Of a stretch of 64,000 nucleotides of DNA, positions 15,601-29,000 are shown piece after piece. Below the pieces are notes generated by a model. That model ran no database searches. It saw only the letters and a list, made by a program, of their open reading frames with translations, and was not told the origin of the DNA. The DNA comes from Pelobates cultripes (taxonomy: Eukaryota > Chordata > Amphibia > Anura > Pelobatidae), in assembly GCA_933207985.1 (NCBI GenBank), contig OW240913.1:266003201-266067200 (forward strand), in the 5' to 3' direction. Each line of letters opens with the position of its first letter. The first letter of the stretch is position 1. The position numbers were made by a program, and so were the translations under genes.

Positions 15601-17015
15601 GGTTGTCCTGTTGAAGCACCTCCAGTTCCTCTTCTTTCTAAACGTGAAAGAAACTCCTCCAAATCAAAGGACAGACAGAAAAAGAAAGTAAGTCACTGTC
15701 ATGATAGGTAGGGATCTTAACTTGCAAATCCAGGAAAGCTCGAAGGACAGAATTTATTACCGGTCCTTAGAAGGATGGCCGTGCTTAAAATTATAACAAT
15801 AGCAAGAATAGTAAGAGAAGCCACGGTCAAGGGATACAGAGAGACAACAAGACTATGAGATAAGTCAAGGGTCAATGAGCACAGAGATCAGAGGTCAAAC
15901 AACAAGCAAAGGTCAAATTCTAGAAAAATCAATCATAGAAAAAATGAGTGTCTGACATCATCAGAATGGCTCCAAAACATAATTGGTTTACGACACCGCA
16001 ATGGTGCCATATTTTTTACTACATTTTTAGTGTGCATAAGGATGTACACATCATTAGTCACTCAGGACTGATGCAAGGTTGGGATTTTGACTAAATTCTT
16101 TAGCCTCACATTGATGTTGATGCTGGAAAAGAGCGGAGCACAGTAGTACACTTGACATTATAATGATGCCAAGAATAGCCAGAAAATGTGATAGTTATAT
16201 ACATATTTTGTATGTGACATATACTTTACTGATAAAAGACATTCATTGATTTAATCTGATGGTAACCATTTTTTTGTATGTTTTGCCTTCATAGTTTAGA
16301 ACTGATAAAGGAACACATTCTTTAGCAAATATGGAATCCATGGCCATCAAAGAAGAACATGACCCAGAAGATGTTTCTCAGTGCTCTTTGTCCAGCACTC
16401 CAAAGGCAAAATTAGGAGCTCATCTCTATGGAGGCACAGCAAATAGTCGCCAAGAATTCTATGAGATTCCTAGAGGGTTCAAACAAAAGTTAGTAGTGAA
16501 TTTCTACATATTTGTAGTTTTTGCCTCTGTGTAAAATTGTAAACTAATTTATTAAATTTGACAGTCAATGTGTACTTAAAAGGACACAGTAGGTACTGTA
16601 ACTGCTTTATCTCATTGAAGTGGTTATAGTGTCTGGAGACCCCTGACACCATCTTTCCATTCAGTGTTAAACCAATTTTAATGTCAAAATAGAATAATTT
16701 ATAAGTCTTGATTTCAGTAATTCCTTGCATGTCAAACTTAACTGAGACTTTAAATGGTCAATTAGCAGGGTATGTTGATTGTCAATAAGGCAGTTAGAGG
16801 CAGCAATGTACACTGACTATAAGGGGTCAATACAATTTTGTTTATAAAGTAAGAGGTCCAATTTGAAGATATATGAAGATATATGAAGATCATATAATGT
16901 AACTAAACCCCCATTATTTTTCCCTAGATTAGGTGTTTTTTAAAAAACTAATAAAATCTGTCAACATTGAAGTTGCTGTTTAGTGGATAGGTGGGTGCGC
17001 TGGATCTTGTGTATC

Positions 17016-17057
<42 letters not shown>

Positions 17058-20000
17058 TTAAACAAGCATATGGAATCACTTTAAAATAAGTATATGCTCA
17101 CATTTGAAGTTATTGAATTTCCTGTAAATGTCCATGGTATACAAGAAGAAGAGGGTCAGCTTTTATAGCTGGACTTAACTTACAAGCAATGTTTTAAAGG
17201 CAGAATACTGGTTGTCCAGTTGTCAGCTTTTTATTGTGCTACAACTCCCAGATACCTAAATATATGTAAGAAATAAATTAAAATTGCTACCTGAAACCTC
17301 TTATGTGCTTTAAAAACATGACAATACATAGCATATACAAATTCTATTATAGGAATAAGTTTTAATTTTCATATATTTCTAACTATTTTTTCTTGCATCT
17401 TTATTCGTGTCATACAGCTCTCCAAAATGAATGTTGTAATGTCAGAAAGAGTGTATAAAGAGCTTGTAGCAAGACACACAGCATTTCCTATAAAATTAAA
17501 GGACCACTATAGGCACCCAGACCACTTCAGCTTAATGAAGTGGTCTGGGTGCCAGGTCCATCTAGGATTAACCCTGCAGCTGTAAACATAGCAGTTTCAG
17601 AGAAACTGCTATGTTTACAAATGGGTTAATCCAGCCTCTAGTGGCTGTCTCATTGACAGCCGCTAGAGGCGCTTCCGCGCTTGTCACTGTGATTTTCACA
17701 GTGAGAAGACGCCAGTGTCCATAGGAAAGCATTGAGAATGTTTTCCTATTGACTGGCTGAACCGGTGCATGCGCATTCAGCCTATGACGACTGAAGGAGG
17801 AGGAGAGTCCTCAGCGCCGACGGAGCCCGGCGCTGGAGAAAGGTGAGTGTTTAACCCCCTTCAGCCTGGCGGGAGTGGGACCCTCAGTGTGGGGGCACCC
17901 TCAGGGCACTATAGTGCCAGGAAAATGAGTTTGTTTTCCTGGCACTATAGTGGTCCTTTAACGAAAGATGCGTGTACATACACAATATAGTGGCAAATGT
18001 CTTCCTCCTGGCTGCGCAAGGGTACTGTGTTTATGTGAGCAGCTCACGTATATTCCTAATGGTGAATTACTGAACACAAGTACATATGGATAATTGAAAA
18101 CTCTATCCTGTTTTCAACTCAATTTCCCAGTTTAGTGATTAAATCCCAAAGTGTTGTAAAAGGAGGATAGTAAACTACACCCTGAACGTATATGTATGTG
18201 CTAAACTGAACATGGGAATTAAAATGGGCTGTCAGGAAAGCAAACATCACTTATGCAGGTTTTTTTGTTATTCTTTTTTTGTGGATGAGGATATTGTTAA
18301 ATAAATACAATAACCTCGTTATTGCATTTTAAAATGTTTATAAGCAACCAAAAAAGGTAACATGCAATTTGTTGCAAGTCTTGGTGTTCCTTTATCACTT
18401 TATAGCCAATTATACAGTATAATTGAAGGAATACATATATTTTGGTCGCATTATCATTGTAAAGTTTATGCACGCTACTCACATATATATAAATGCATGT
18501 TTTTCAGGTCTGACAGATCTCAAGTTTCTATTAGTCTGAAAACATATTCATCTGATGGAATGATCTTCTATGTCTCTGATAAAGATGAAAACAATTTTAT
18601 GACTCTTTTCCTTGCCAACGGCCAACTTGTCTTTATGGTCAACATAGGACAACAGAAGCTAAAAATTTCCAGCCAGGAGAAATACAATAACGGCATGTGG
18701 CATGATGTAAGTTACAAACATGATTAAAAGTAGGTCATCTATGACTGTGATACTTAAAGTGATGGACTTCTGACTAGTGCTTGAATGACCCACTATGGCT
18801 GAAAACATTGGTAGGTCATCTATGACTGTGACAGTTAAAGTGGTGGACTTTAGATTGGCAATTGAGAGGCCCACCGAGGCTGTAAATATCAGTACAATTC
18901 TACAATGTTTTCAACTGTACTGATATTCTCAACAAATTAGAAGACAAATCATTTTCATGGCTTCCATAAGCTTAGGGCTGTAAATCTGGTAATGACAACT
19001 AAGAGAAACAAGAGTAAAGAAGAATTGTAGCACCCAGGATTAATATATATCTGAAATCAGATAATGATATATTGTATATCTAAATTAATCAATTTTATTA
19101 CAAAACATTTAGTCTGTTGAGCAAATATACTGTTTAATGCAGCTTGGATGACACCTACAAAGCTGGTTAGGTGAGACTGGAAAGAAAATCCCCCTCCTCC
19201 CAAATCATTTGAGGTATAAATGTCTATATTAGGGTGACAAAAATAGATTTCCAGATGCAACTGCAGCTCCCTTGATGTTGACCAAGCTACACAGGAATTG
19301 ATGTTCTAGAATCTAGAACATCTGTGAGCTACATTTCAACCATTCTTGATATATGGAATATAACTGTGTGAATCTAAATGCATAAATACAGTTTGACACA
19401 CATGTAACAGTAATGGTTCTACTAAATTTGTTCCAAATTTTCTATTTTTTACATATGCTACATTTGATATTTTCAAACCTTATTGTAGCCAAATAATTTT
19501 TTTTATCTCACTTACAAGTTACATCATTTTTATTTTAAATTGAAATAAGGTATAAAAATCTCCAAAACTAATTAAATAGACTATATTGCTATCTCTTGTA
19601 TTCTGAAAAAGAAATATTTAAATGTATCTTGTGTGACCTTTCAAAGGTGATCTGCATCCGTGAAAGAAATAAAGGAAGATTAATAATCAACGGGCTTCGA
19701 GTCTTAGAAAACAGTCTTTCTATAGCAGCTGCAAATTGGACAGTGGATGCTCCTCTTTATGTAGGAGGTGTTGCACCTGGAAAAGCTGTAAAGAATGTGC
19801 AGGTAATAAGCTTGTATGTTGCACTTTATCTATTAGAGTGCATGTATTACAATTTGTGGTGTGCTTATGGTTGATATTTTACAGAACATTCCAAAAGAAG
19901 GGATCCTTAGAAAAAACTGAAAGCTCTGACTATTAGAGAGATAATTTATCTTATTTAGATACTAGCATAAGCTAGATAGTATATAGGAATGCAATAATAA

Positions 20001-23000
20001 GACAATACTAGCAGCACTAGCAGACAGATGTATATCAGTTTCTCCGCTAGAAATTAGTAGCTGAACATTGAAAATAAACTGCACCTCTCCGAGAAACAAA
20101 AACGATTTGGTATCACATTATAAAGCATATAATTTCATCTATTCATAGTACTGCCAAATTACTAGCACAAGCATAGAAGAAAATATATAATTATTTATTT
20201 TTCTTGACCTAAAGACTACAAATTTAGTCCCACAGTGCTAGAGGTGTATTCTGCAAATTAAAAAATGCCCTTCTTTGGCTTCTCATGCTCTCTTTTGGCA
20301 CTCAGTACCAGCATAGTTAATGTGTGTAGCAGAAACAGGGTAACCTGACTGGTTACCTCCGCTAATTCCCTTCCTTCAGCCAGTCAGGAACCATTTAGGC
20401 TATAAAGAGACCCATTCCACCCAGTAACTGGACGACACACACTCCTGGAGGTACAACAATGCTTTATTGGCCACACATGCCTTTTATGCATAACCCTGTG
20501 GAAGGGGTTTCCGTGTGGGAAACCCCTTCCACAGGGTTATGCATAAAAGGCATGTGTGGCATGTGTGACATACAAGGTCACATCCCAAGATCCCTGGGAT
20601 CCTAGCTCGGGAACGGACTTAGTTCCCTTTGTCCCCAAAGCCTGCCACTGAAAACAGAGGGTTTCCCACACTAGCCACCAGAGGGTCTTCTTTCCAGGAG
20701 CCTCTGTGCCTTGGAGTCCAGGCGTGGGAAAAAGGGACCATCCCTTTGTCTCCCAGGTACAATAAAGCCCGCCCGAGGGAAAAGAGCTGGTCTCTTTGTC
20801 CCTGCAGGCACCGACAAGCCCGCCAAACTCGCCAGTGCCCCAGAAGTGCCAACACCAATCCCAGGCACCCTCACAATGGTACCCTCCTTGACCATTCTAA
20901 ATGAGGTATCGGGGTGGTCCCCGTTCGGGAGGTAAATGAGGTAAATACACTACTGCAAGGGATTCTGGGTAGGCGTATGCAAATGAGCTCAACAAAGAAC
21001 CACATTTTTACCTCATAAGTCCACTTTATACATGGATTCCTTGGAGTATATGTCTGCTGTATACAACAGCTTTGAAACACAACTCAGGAAGAGGAGCAAC
21101 GCCTAGTGAGAGCACTGTTAAAGTGAGATTTCTGTGGGAAAAGCAAGTCTTATGGCTTGACTGGTATGTGTATTTGTGTTTAGCAATGTATTAACTATCC
21201 ACTTACTTCAGGTGGAAGGGGTTTTCATCCACACTTTTTTCCCCACCACATCTCTTTTGGTATGTACTTTACAAGTAACGCCAAGCCTCCATAGCAAGCC
21301 AGTAGCCAACTTCATGCTGATGAGTTGCATTAACAACAAAACAGCTGCCCATGAGTGGTTCACTGGCTTTGCTCCTCTTCCTGAGTTGTGTTTCAAAGCT
21401 GTTGTATACAGCAGACACATACTCCAAAGAATCCATGTATAAAGTGGAATTATGAGGTAAAATGTGTTTCTTTGTTGAGCTCATTTGCATATGTCTACCC
21501 AGAATCCCTTGCAGTAGTGAGAGCACTGTTTAAGTGAGATTTCTGTGGGAAAAACAAGTCTTATGGCTTGACTGGTGTGTATATTTGTGTTTAGCAATGT
21601 ATTAACTATCGAAGAACTTATTGTTAGTTGAGGGAAAAGGTACACTTTTTTTTAAATATACTGAAATATTTATAAATGTCCTGCCGTTTTTTGCTAGCAC
21701 AATTTATAGATTGATTTTCCCCATTATCACTTAAAATCCATGATAGACACACTTTGCCACAATGTCTGTATTAATTTCAAATTACTGATGCATTAACAAA
21801 ACACAGTACATTAGCAGATAAAGCAAAAACAAGCAGCAATTTTTTTTTTGTAAATAAAGTTTTTATTAGCAGTTCAGACAATAACAGATAGCAGAGCTTA
21901 TATTGTCAGTGAGACTCGCAGGTCTCCAATTGCGTCTGACATGAGTACCACCAGTTTTAGGTGGGTCTTTATAGAGCGTTATCGGAAGCGGATGGCTGCC
22001 GGCCCACACCAGTGAGGGCAGAACAATTCTATAGTTGAACCTCAATCAAATGGTGAGTAGTGCGGTAGGTCCCAGGTCACGTCCTCTAACATGGGGAGTG
22101 AGAAAGGGGTCGTTTGCGGGATCGGGTCCTATAGTCTTGCACCTGGTCTGGAACTCCCTTTCCCGTTGTCTTTTCTCTAACTTCGGTGGTGCCTAGGTAT
22201 GTTGCGGGTTCTCTCCTGGGTCAGCTACCCTCTCGTTCTGAGTCCGCGTCCCCTCCCCCGACGCGAGGCGGTGCCATCACGACGGGAGGGGGGGGAGCGC
22301 CCAGCGGTGTGGTCAGTTGTCTCTGTCGTTTTGCTTACTTGTAGGCGGTAATCGTTGTCGTGCTCCAGTCGCTGTCCACGTGTGGTATCTGTGGTGTGTC
22401 TGGAGTGTTTCCCCCCTTGAGTGGGGATGGTGTGATGTCTCAGTGCTCAGTTGTATCAGTCATCTAGTGTTGACTTATGTTTGCTGTTTATTGTAGGAGT
22501 TCCCACGTCGTGGGACCCCCCGAGTCTATTGAGCGATGTCTCGTTGGGCCCACGTCCCATGGGGAAATCGTGGTGCGTTCTCGGGCTCAGATATATTGTG
22601 GCCCTGTTGCGCCAGGCGGTCCCCGACCTCACCCGGGGAAAGAAAAAGGAGAGAGGGGGGAGAGATAGGGATGGGTGGAGTGTGTAAGGGTGGGAGAGCT
22701 GGAAGGTGTGGGGCATAGTTATGGTGTGGCATGAGTCTATCTTGACTCCCAAGTTAGTCTATCAGGGCAGGTCCGGGTGAGGTGGGGGGGAGAGAGAGGT
22801 TGTGTTAAGATGCGCGTGTTGGTCCAGCTGGCTAGGATCCCCGTGGTGACCCATCCCCTGTCCTTGTTTGTGACGTGTATAGGTACCATGGTGTCCACAT
22901 TTCAAGATGTTTGTCCCTCCTTCCAAGTATTTCAGCGTATCTCGCCTCAGCTGTGTGGATCTCTTCTATTCTCTGCAGCCATTCCGTTTTGGAAGGTGGC

Positions 23001-26000
23001 TGGGTTTGCTTCCATCTCGCTGGGATCAGTGCTTTGGCCGCATTAAGCAGGTGTCGAAGGATTGAGCGTTTGTATTGTGCCAGCTGTCCCGTGGAGAAGT
23101 GTAGGAGCACAGCCTCTATGCTAAAGTCTGGTGGGTCACCCAGAATTGTAGTGATTTCCCGGTTTACCTCTTCCCAGAATGGCTTGATCCCAGGGCAATC
23201 CCACCAAATGTGGCGTAGAACAAGCAGCAATTTTGTCATTTTCTTTCACTACACTAATTTATACAAGACAGTTAACAGAAACGTTTTAATTTATTTTAAA
23301 TATCAGCATTACATTATAGTACTATAATTATAATTTAAGAAGCAAATTAGACAGATCCCCTTTGCTTCTAAGATCCTCAGCTCTATTCTTAAGTCCAGAG
23401 CACTATTTTAGTCATACAATATACACTTCTGAATGTGAGGCTAGATCTTGTGCATTTTCTAGATGAGTTGTATTTCAAAAATTTAAGACTAGCCACTGTA
23501 TACATACAGTAAAATTAAATTACTAGTGTGGAAAAGAGGAACTGGGTTGGTGTATCTTACAAACGATGTGTTAACTTTACTCTAGAAATGTCTAATTGCA
23601 TTTGCTCTGTTTATTATAGTTCACTGATTAGATTCTACATTTCATGCGGCTATGGGAGGCTTAAAAATGTGCTTTTTCATCAGGCAAACTTATTTTATTA
23701 AGATGATGTTATTTCCTTAGGTCAACTCAGTGTACAGTTTCAGTGGCTGTCTCAGCAACTTGCATATAAATGGGCGCTCTGTAACCTCCCAGTCCCAGAC
23801 ATTCGGTGTGACCCCTTGTTTCGAAGGCTCCATGGAATCTGGAACCTACTTTTCATCAGAAGGAGGATACGTGATTCTCGGTAAATTAGCTTATGAATAA
23901 AACATTGAGATACTCCTTCAGTTAACCCCATGTTGGACTGTTGACCAAAATACCTTATTTCACAGAAACATATGAAGCAATAGAACAAAACTCTGATCTG
24001 TTTTGCCACACAATTCCTTTACGTCCAAACAAAGCAGAAAAGCCAGAGTATAATTAATTACTGACCCAAACATTAGAATATACTTATCAATGGCAATGCT
24101 AATGATGTAAATCATTGAGATTTTTTTCATTCATATGTTTTGTTTCTTTAAGATCTAATTTCCCAAGTTAGTTTTTTATTGTTGTAATTATTGTGTCCAA
24201 TTGTATATGATCTATTTGTTTTGAGCTTTCTTATCCAACATCTGTCATTAAACCAACCAACCCAGGTGGTTTCTTAGATGTGCCCACCAGTTTATCACTT
24301 AAATCACAAAAAAAAAAGTATTCAATGACATTGCATTAGTTCTATAAGGGCACATCATGGACAAGATTAAATAAAAGGGCCCCTTTCTTTTTCGGTCATT
24401 GGTTTATACTGTTCCTTGCTCAAAGTACTGCCTAGTGATTGAGATAACTCTATATAACTGTTCTTGAGTGGTCATTTCATAACCTTAGCAGACATATTTG
24501 CGTTATAGTGCATAGCTTGTAATATTCTTTACATTAAGCTTTAATGCACAACTAATTGTGAGCATAACTGCAGATCAATATGATAAAATCTAATTTAATA
24601 ATCCAAGATTATGAGTAAGATATAAACAATTCACCACAAAGTTGGTTGTTCACAAAAAAAAAAAGCTAAGTGAAAAACCATGTTAGAGCTGGAAAAAATG
24701 CAATTCTCCAAAATCCCCAACTTATTGAATTGAATTTAACCCCTTAAGGACACATGACATGTGTGACATGTCATGATTCCCTTTTATTCCAGATGTTTGG
24801 TCCTTAAGGGGTTAAAAGACTGATAATCGGAGTATTGTCACAATTCAGTTTTTTAGTGCATATAACCCTGGAGTCTTTATCCTGAACTAATATCATATAA
24901 ACTACAGTCAGGAGGAAACATAGTCAGTAAGTACAGGGATAAGTCCTCCCTGAAACTCTAATTGTTCAATAAAGCTGCAATTATCCTCAGTTTTGTCTAA
25001 GTCCTAAAACAGAAAGAACTAATCTCAGTGACATGGGCACATTCTCTACATGCGTTTTAAGCAGGATAAATCTGGACACACTGTAAGTTGAGACTTAGTT
25101 ATAAATGTATTAGCGGATCAGACACTCTGAGTGTTTCACCTTTCATTAAGTACCTTGATTCACTGTTAGGAATCCTAGAGGCTTACGTGAAAAAACAGGA
25201 AAGTTGATGGTATTATTTTCATGTCCATATTTTAGTGTGGTGTTTGTGAAAACATGATGGTTATTGCCTTTGCTTCTATTCAATGAATAGCAGGAATGTA
25301 TGACTTAAAGGAACCATCTAAGCCGCATAACCACTATAAAATTTAGAAGTGGTTTGACAAAAGACGACCCTCCTCAGCCACATTTTGTTTTAAAACACAG
25401 CTAATAAATATCAGATATACAGGGTATGATAAACATTGCATAAAGGAACAAAAATTACTAAAATCACACATATTGAGTTTTGTAAAAATATTGCTTTGGG
25501 AATTGGAGCTGAAGAAATTATAAGGCTTCCACGTTATCAAAATTTACACTTTCATATTATCATTATAATTTCTCTCCAACTTGGATGGCATCAATAGAGT
25601 GAATGTGCTTGGCTAGCCTTCACAGAAGTGAAAATTTTTATTATCAGTGCAAATGTGATTGAATGTCTTCTGGTCCATAACTGTAAATTGAATTTCAGTA
25701 ATATGTGTCAAGCTTTGCTGTGTTATTTAAATGTTTACTCCAAGCATCACAATCACTAAAGCGCACAGTTCCCTTGTGAGGGGGCAATCTGTTTAGCTCT
25801 CATTTGCCACTTACCTGGGTCTTGCTGTGTGCCCAGCCTCAAATGAAGGAAATTGATAATCATATGACTTCTGCAGAGCTCATTCATTGGCAGAAAGCTT
25901 TAACTGATCACTCTCAGACAATGAACTTCTGTACATAGAAATATTTACAAAATTTACATTAGCCAACCTAGAACTTTTGTTTTGGGCTGGCTAATGACGT

Positions 26001-29000
26001 ACAAATGATGTTGATGGAGGGGGAGTTATACCTCCAGCAGCAATATAAAATATTTCCGTGTCATACTGAAACGCTTGACAGACAGACTCAAAGCACCATG
26101 AACACAAAATATCACTATATCTACAAAGAATTTCACATAAAAAAAGCTTTCTGACTTCAATATATTTGAAGCACGTTTTGTTCACAGATTTGAAAATATG
26201 TAAGCTGTAGATGCTTAGCAGTTATGAAGTAGTCTATGGGCCACCTGACCAGCAATTGTTTGCATCATGCTTTATAGATCAGCCGTTCAATACAGGAGTG
26301 AAGTTTGAGTTGGTCTTTGAAGTCCGCCCTAGGAGTAACTCTGGGATTTTGATTCACGTTCAAAATGGCAATCAAGACTACCTGAACATGCACATCAAAG
26401 AAGGACAGGTAGTCTAAACAAAACCTATTAATTGCCTTTGTGTGCTTTTATTGACAATATTTTTTTTAGATATTTCTTTTTTCATAGTTCCTTATATGTA
26501 AATGTTCAATTGTTTTGCATAAATACATTTCTTTTAATACTTTTGTTTTCCTTTAGTTATTGCAATTCTTGCTGTATGTGCATCATTTAATTCATAGAAG
26601 TATATTATTATATAATTGCTTTCCACTTGACTTGCAGATATCATTCAACATTATGCTAAGTGACTAAAAAATCAAGAACTACCCGTAAACCTTAAACATA
26701 CTTAATGTTAGCTAATGAAGAAAATAGTCTAACATAAAGCATTATACATTTATCTGGGTTGGGTTCTGACTTACCATGCAGTATTACAATCCTAGAAGGA
26801 CACTCTTGGCACCATGGCTACATCATCTCATTGAAATGGTTATGATGGCTTTAGTGTTAAACCATTCTCGAAAGGTCTGACACTGAAGTAGAGTACTTGC
26901 CCCCCTGGGGTTCCACTCCACACTAGAGGTATGACTGAAGCAGAATGTCAGCCTCACCTACTCGTACAAGCAATGGGTGTCAGTGTTAGGCTAAGAGCAC
27001 TCAATTCACTAACGGCCACCCTTTGCTGCTTAGGCTAACACAGAAGCATTAACACTTATTCAGTTTTATACTGCTCAAGAACAATTTAAAACTGAAAAAT
27101 GGTAAGGCACCAGGGACTCCAGTCTCCATAAGCACTTGAATGAGATGGAGTGGGTATTGTGCCTATAATGTTCCAATCTATTCTATCTACATTAAACAGA
27201 AGATATATTTATATCATATTATTATGCATATTTTCCTAACTAAGTTTAAATGTTTAATATAAACCAGAGTAAACTATAATTTCTAACAATTTAAATGTTC
27301 GGAGGGGCTATTTTGTTTTGGGCCTGGGTAAGAGTGCATTGTGTTATATTAATGAGAACATATATTTGGCTTCATTATAATGTTTTATTTATGTAGTAGA
27401 GAAACTAATTTACATCAAAAATATATTGTTTTGTGGTTACTTATGATATAACTACCTTGTACAGTACTAAATACATTAGAATATTATTAATTGTTAAGAA
27501 AAAACCTTACTTGCAGTGCGCTGTCAATTAATACATTGTGTCAACTAGAGTAAAAAAAGTATATGAAATAATATTTTTGTAATTTACTTTGTATATCTTG
27601 TATATGCTTATAGGTAATTGTGAAGGTGAGAAATTCTAATAATGAGTTCTCCACAAATGTCATACCAAAGCAGAATCTGTGTGACGGGCAGTGGCACCGA
27701 ATTGCAGGTGTGTAAGAAATATATTGAACAGAATTGTTTTGTTCGACTGTTATGCACAAAAGATAGTCACCATAGAAACATAGAATGTGACGGCAGATAA
27801 GAACAATTGGGCCCAATTTTCTAAATACTTTCATTAGTCCCTGGCCTTATCTTATAGTTAGGATAGCCGTATGCCTATCCCACGCATGCTTAAACTCCTT
27901 TACTGTGTTAACCTCTACCACTTCAGCTAGAAGGCTATTCCATGCATCCCATACCCTCTCAGTAAAGTAATACTTCCTGATATTATTTTTAAACCTTTGC
28001 CCTTCTAATTTAAGACTATGTCCTCTTGGTGTGGTAGGTTTTCTTCTTTTAAATATAGTATCATCCTTTACTGTGTTGATTCCCTTTATGTGTTTAAATG
28101 TTTCTATCATATCCCCCCGTCTTGTCTTTTCTCCAAGCTTTACATGTTTAAGTTCCTTTAACCTTTCCTTGTAAGTTTTATCCTGCACCCCATGAACCAG
28201 TTTAGAAGCACCAAACTGCTTTTTTTAGTGATCATTACCCTCTTACACAAACCTTCAGAAATGTTTACACAAAGTAACAGGTAGGCTATTACATTATCCT
28301 AGGAATATGCAATAAAAAAGAAATCACAATCATATGTATTAACTCGGATTTACAGCACAACTTTTGATGCAATAATCTACCCTCTCAAGCCGATTAATTT
28401 TTTGGAACTTTCGTTGTAGTGATAAGAGATTCCAATGTGGTGCAACTTGATGTAGATTCTGAGATCAATCACGTTGTGGGTCCTGTTGACAGCAAGTTTT
28501 TCAACCTTAAAGAACCTGTATTTGTTGGAGGTGCCCCAGGTAAGATATGCTAAAAACATTAAAATTATTATTTATTTACCTATACTGCTTAGTTAATGTT
28601 GAACATTGAAATGAATCATAGATATAAAATTACCTCCTTACGCCCAGGAGTGGGGATGAAACGAGCAGAGGTCACATTCGGCTTTAGCAAATTCCATAGT
28701 TAAAGGCAGAGGGAGGATGGTTGTATTACATCATTTTGCAACAGCTTGTCTGCACCTTACAACAACATAGAATATTAGCCCTACTTTCTGATTGACACTA
28801 GTTATAAACAGGGTTATGTTGATTGCAGAGCTTACAGGATTCCTGTGACTCAGCAACCCATTTACAACAGCACCACTTAATATCTTTTAAGGAGCAGAAA
28901 TATATATGTATGAAAGGCTGAACTTGATGATAGACTTTACTCTTGTTTGTTTAGGGTTGTCATGTTTTGTCTGCTGGCGCCTCTTTAAATGAAAATATAA

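Noticed and set aside
22875..23327. Plus-strand 150-codon open frame
   Set aside because: Antisense of the LINE ORF2 C-terminal fragment.
26211..26277. Upstream ATG-led extension of a LAMA4 exon
   Set aside because: Residues before 26278 do not match LAMA4 and the tttatag acceptor gives the right phase with the previous exon.
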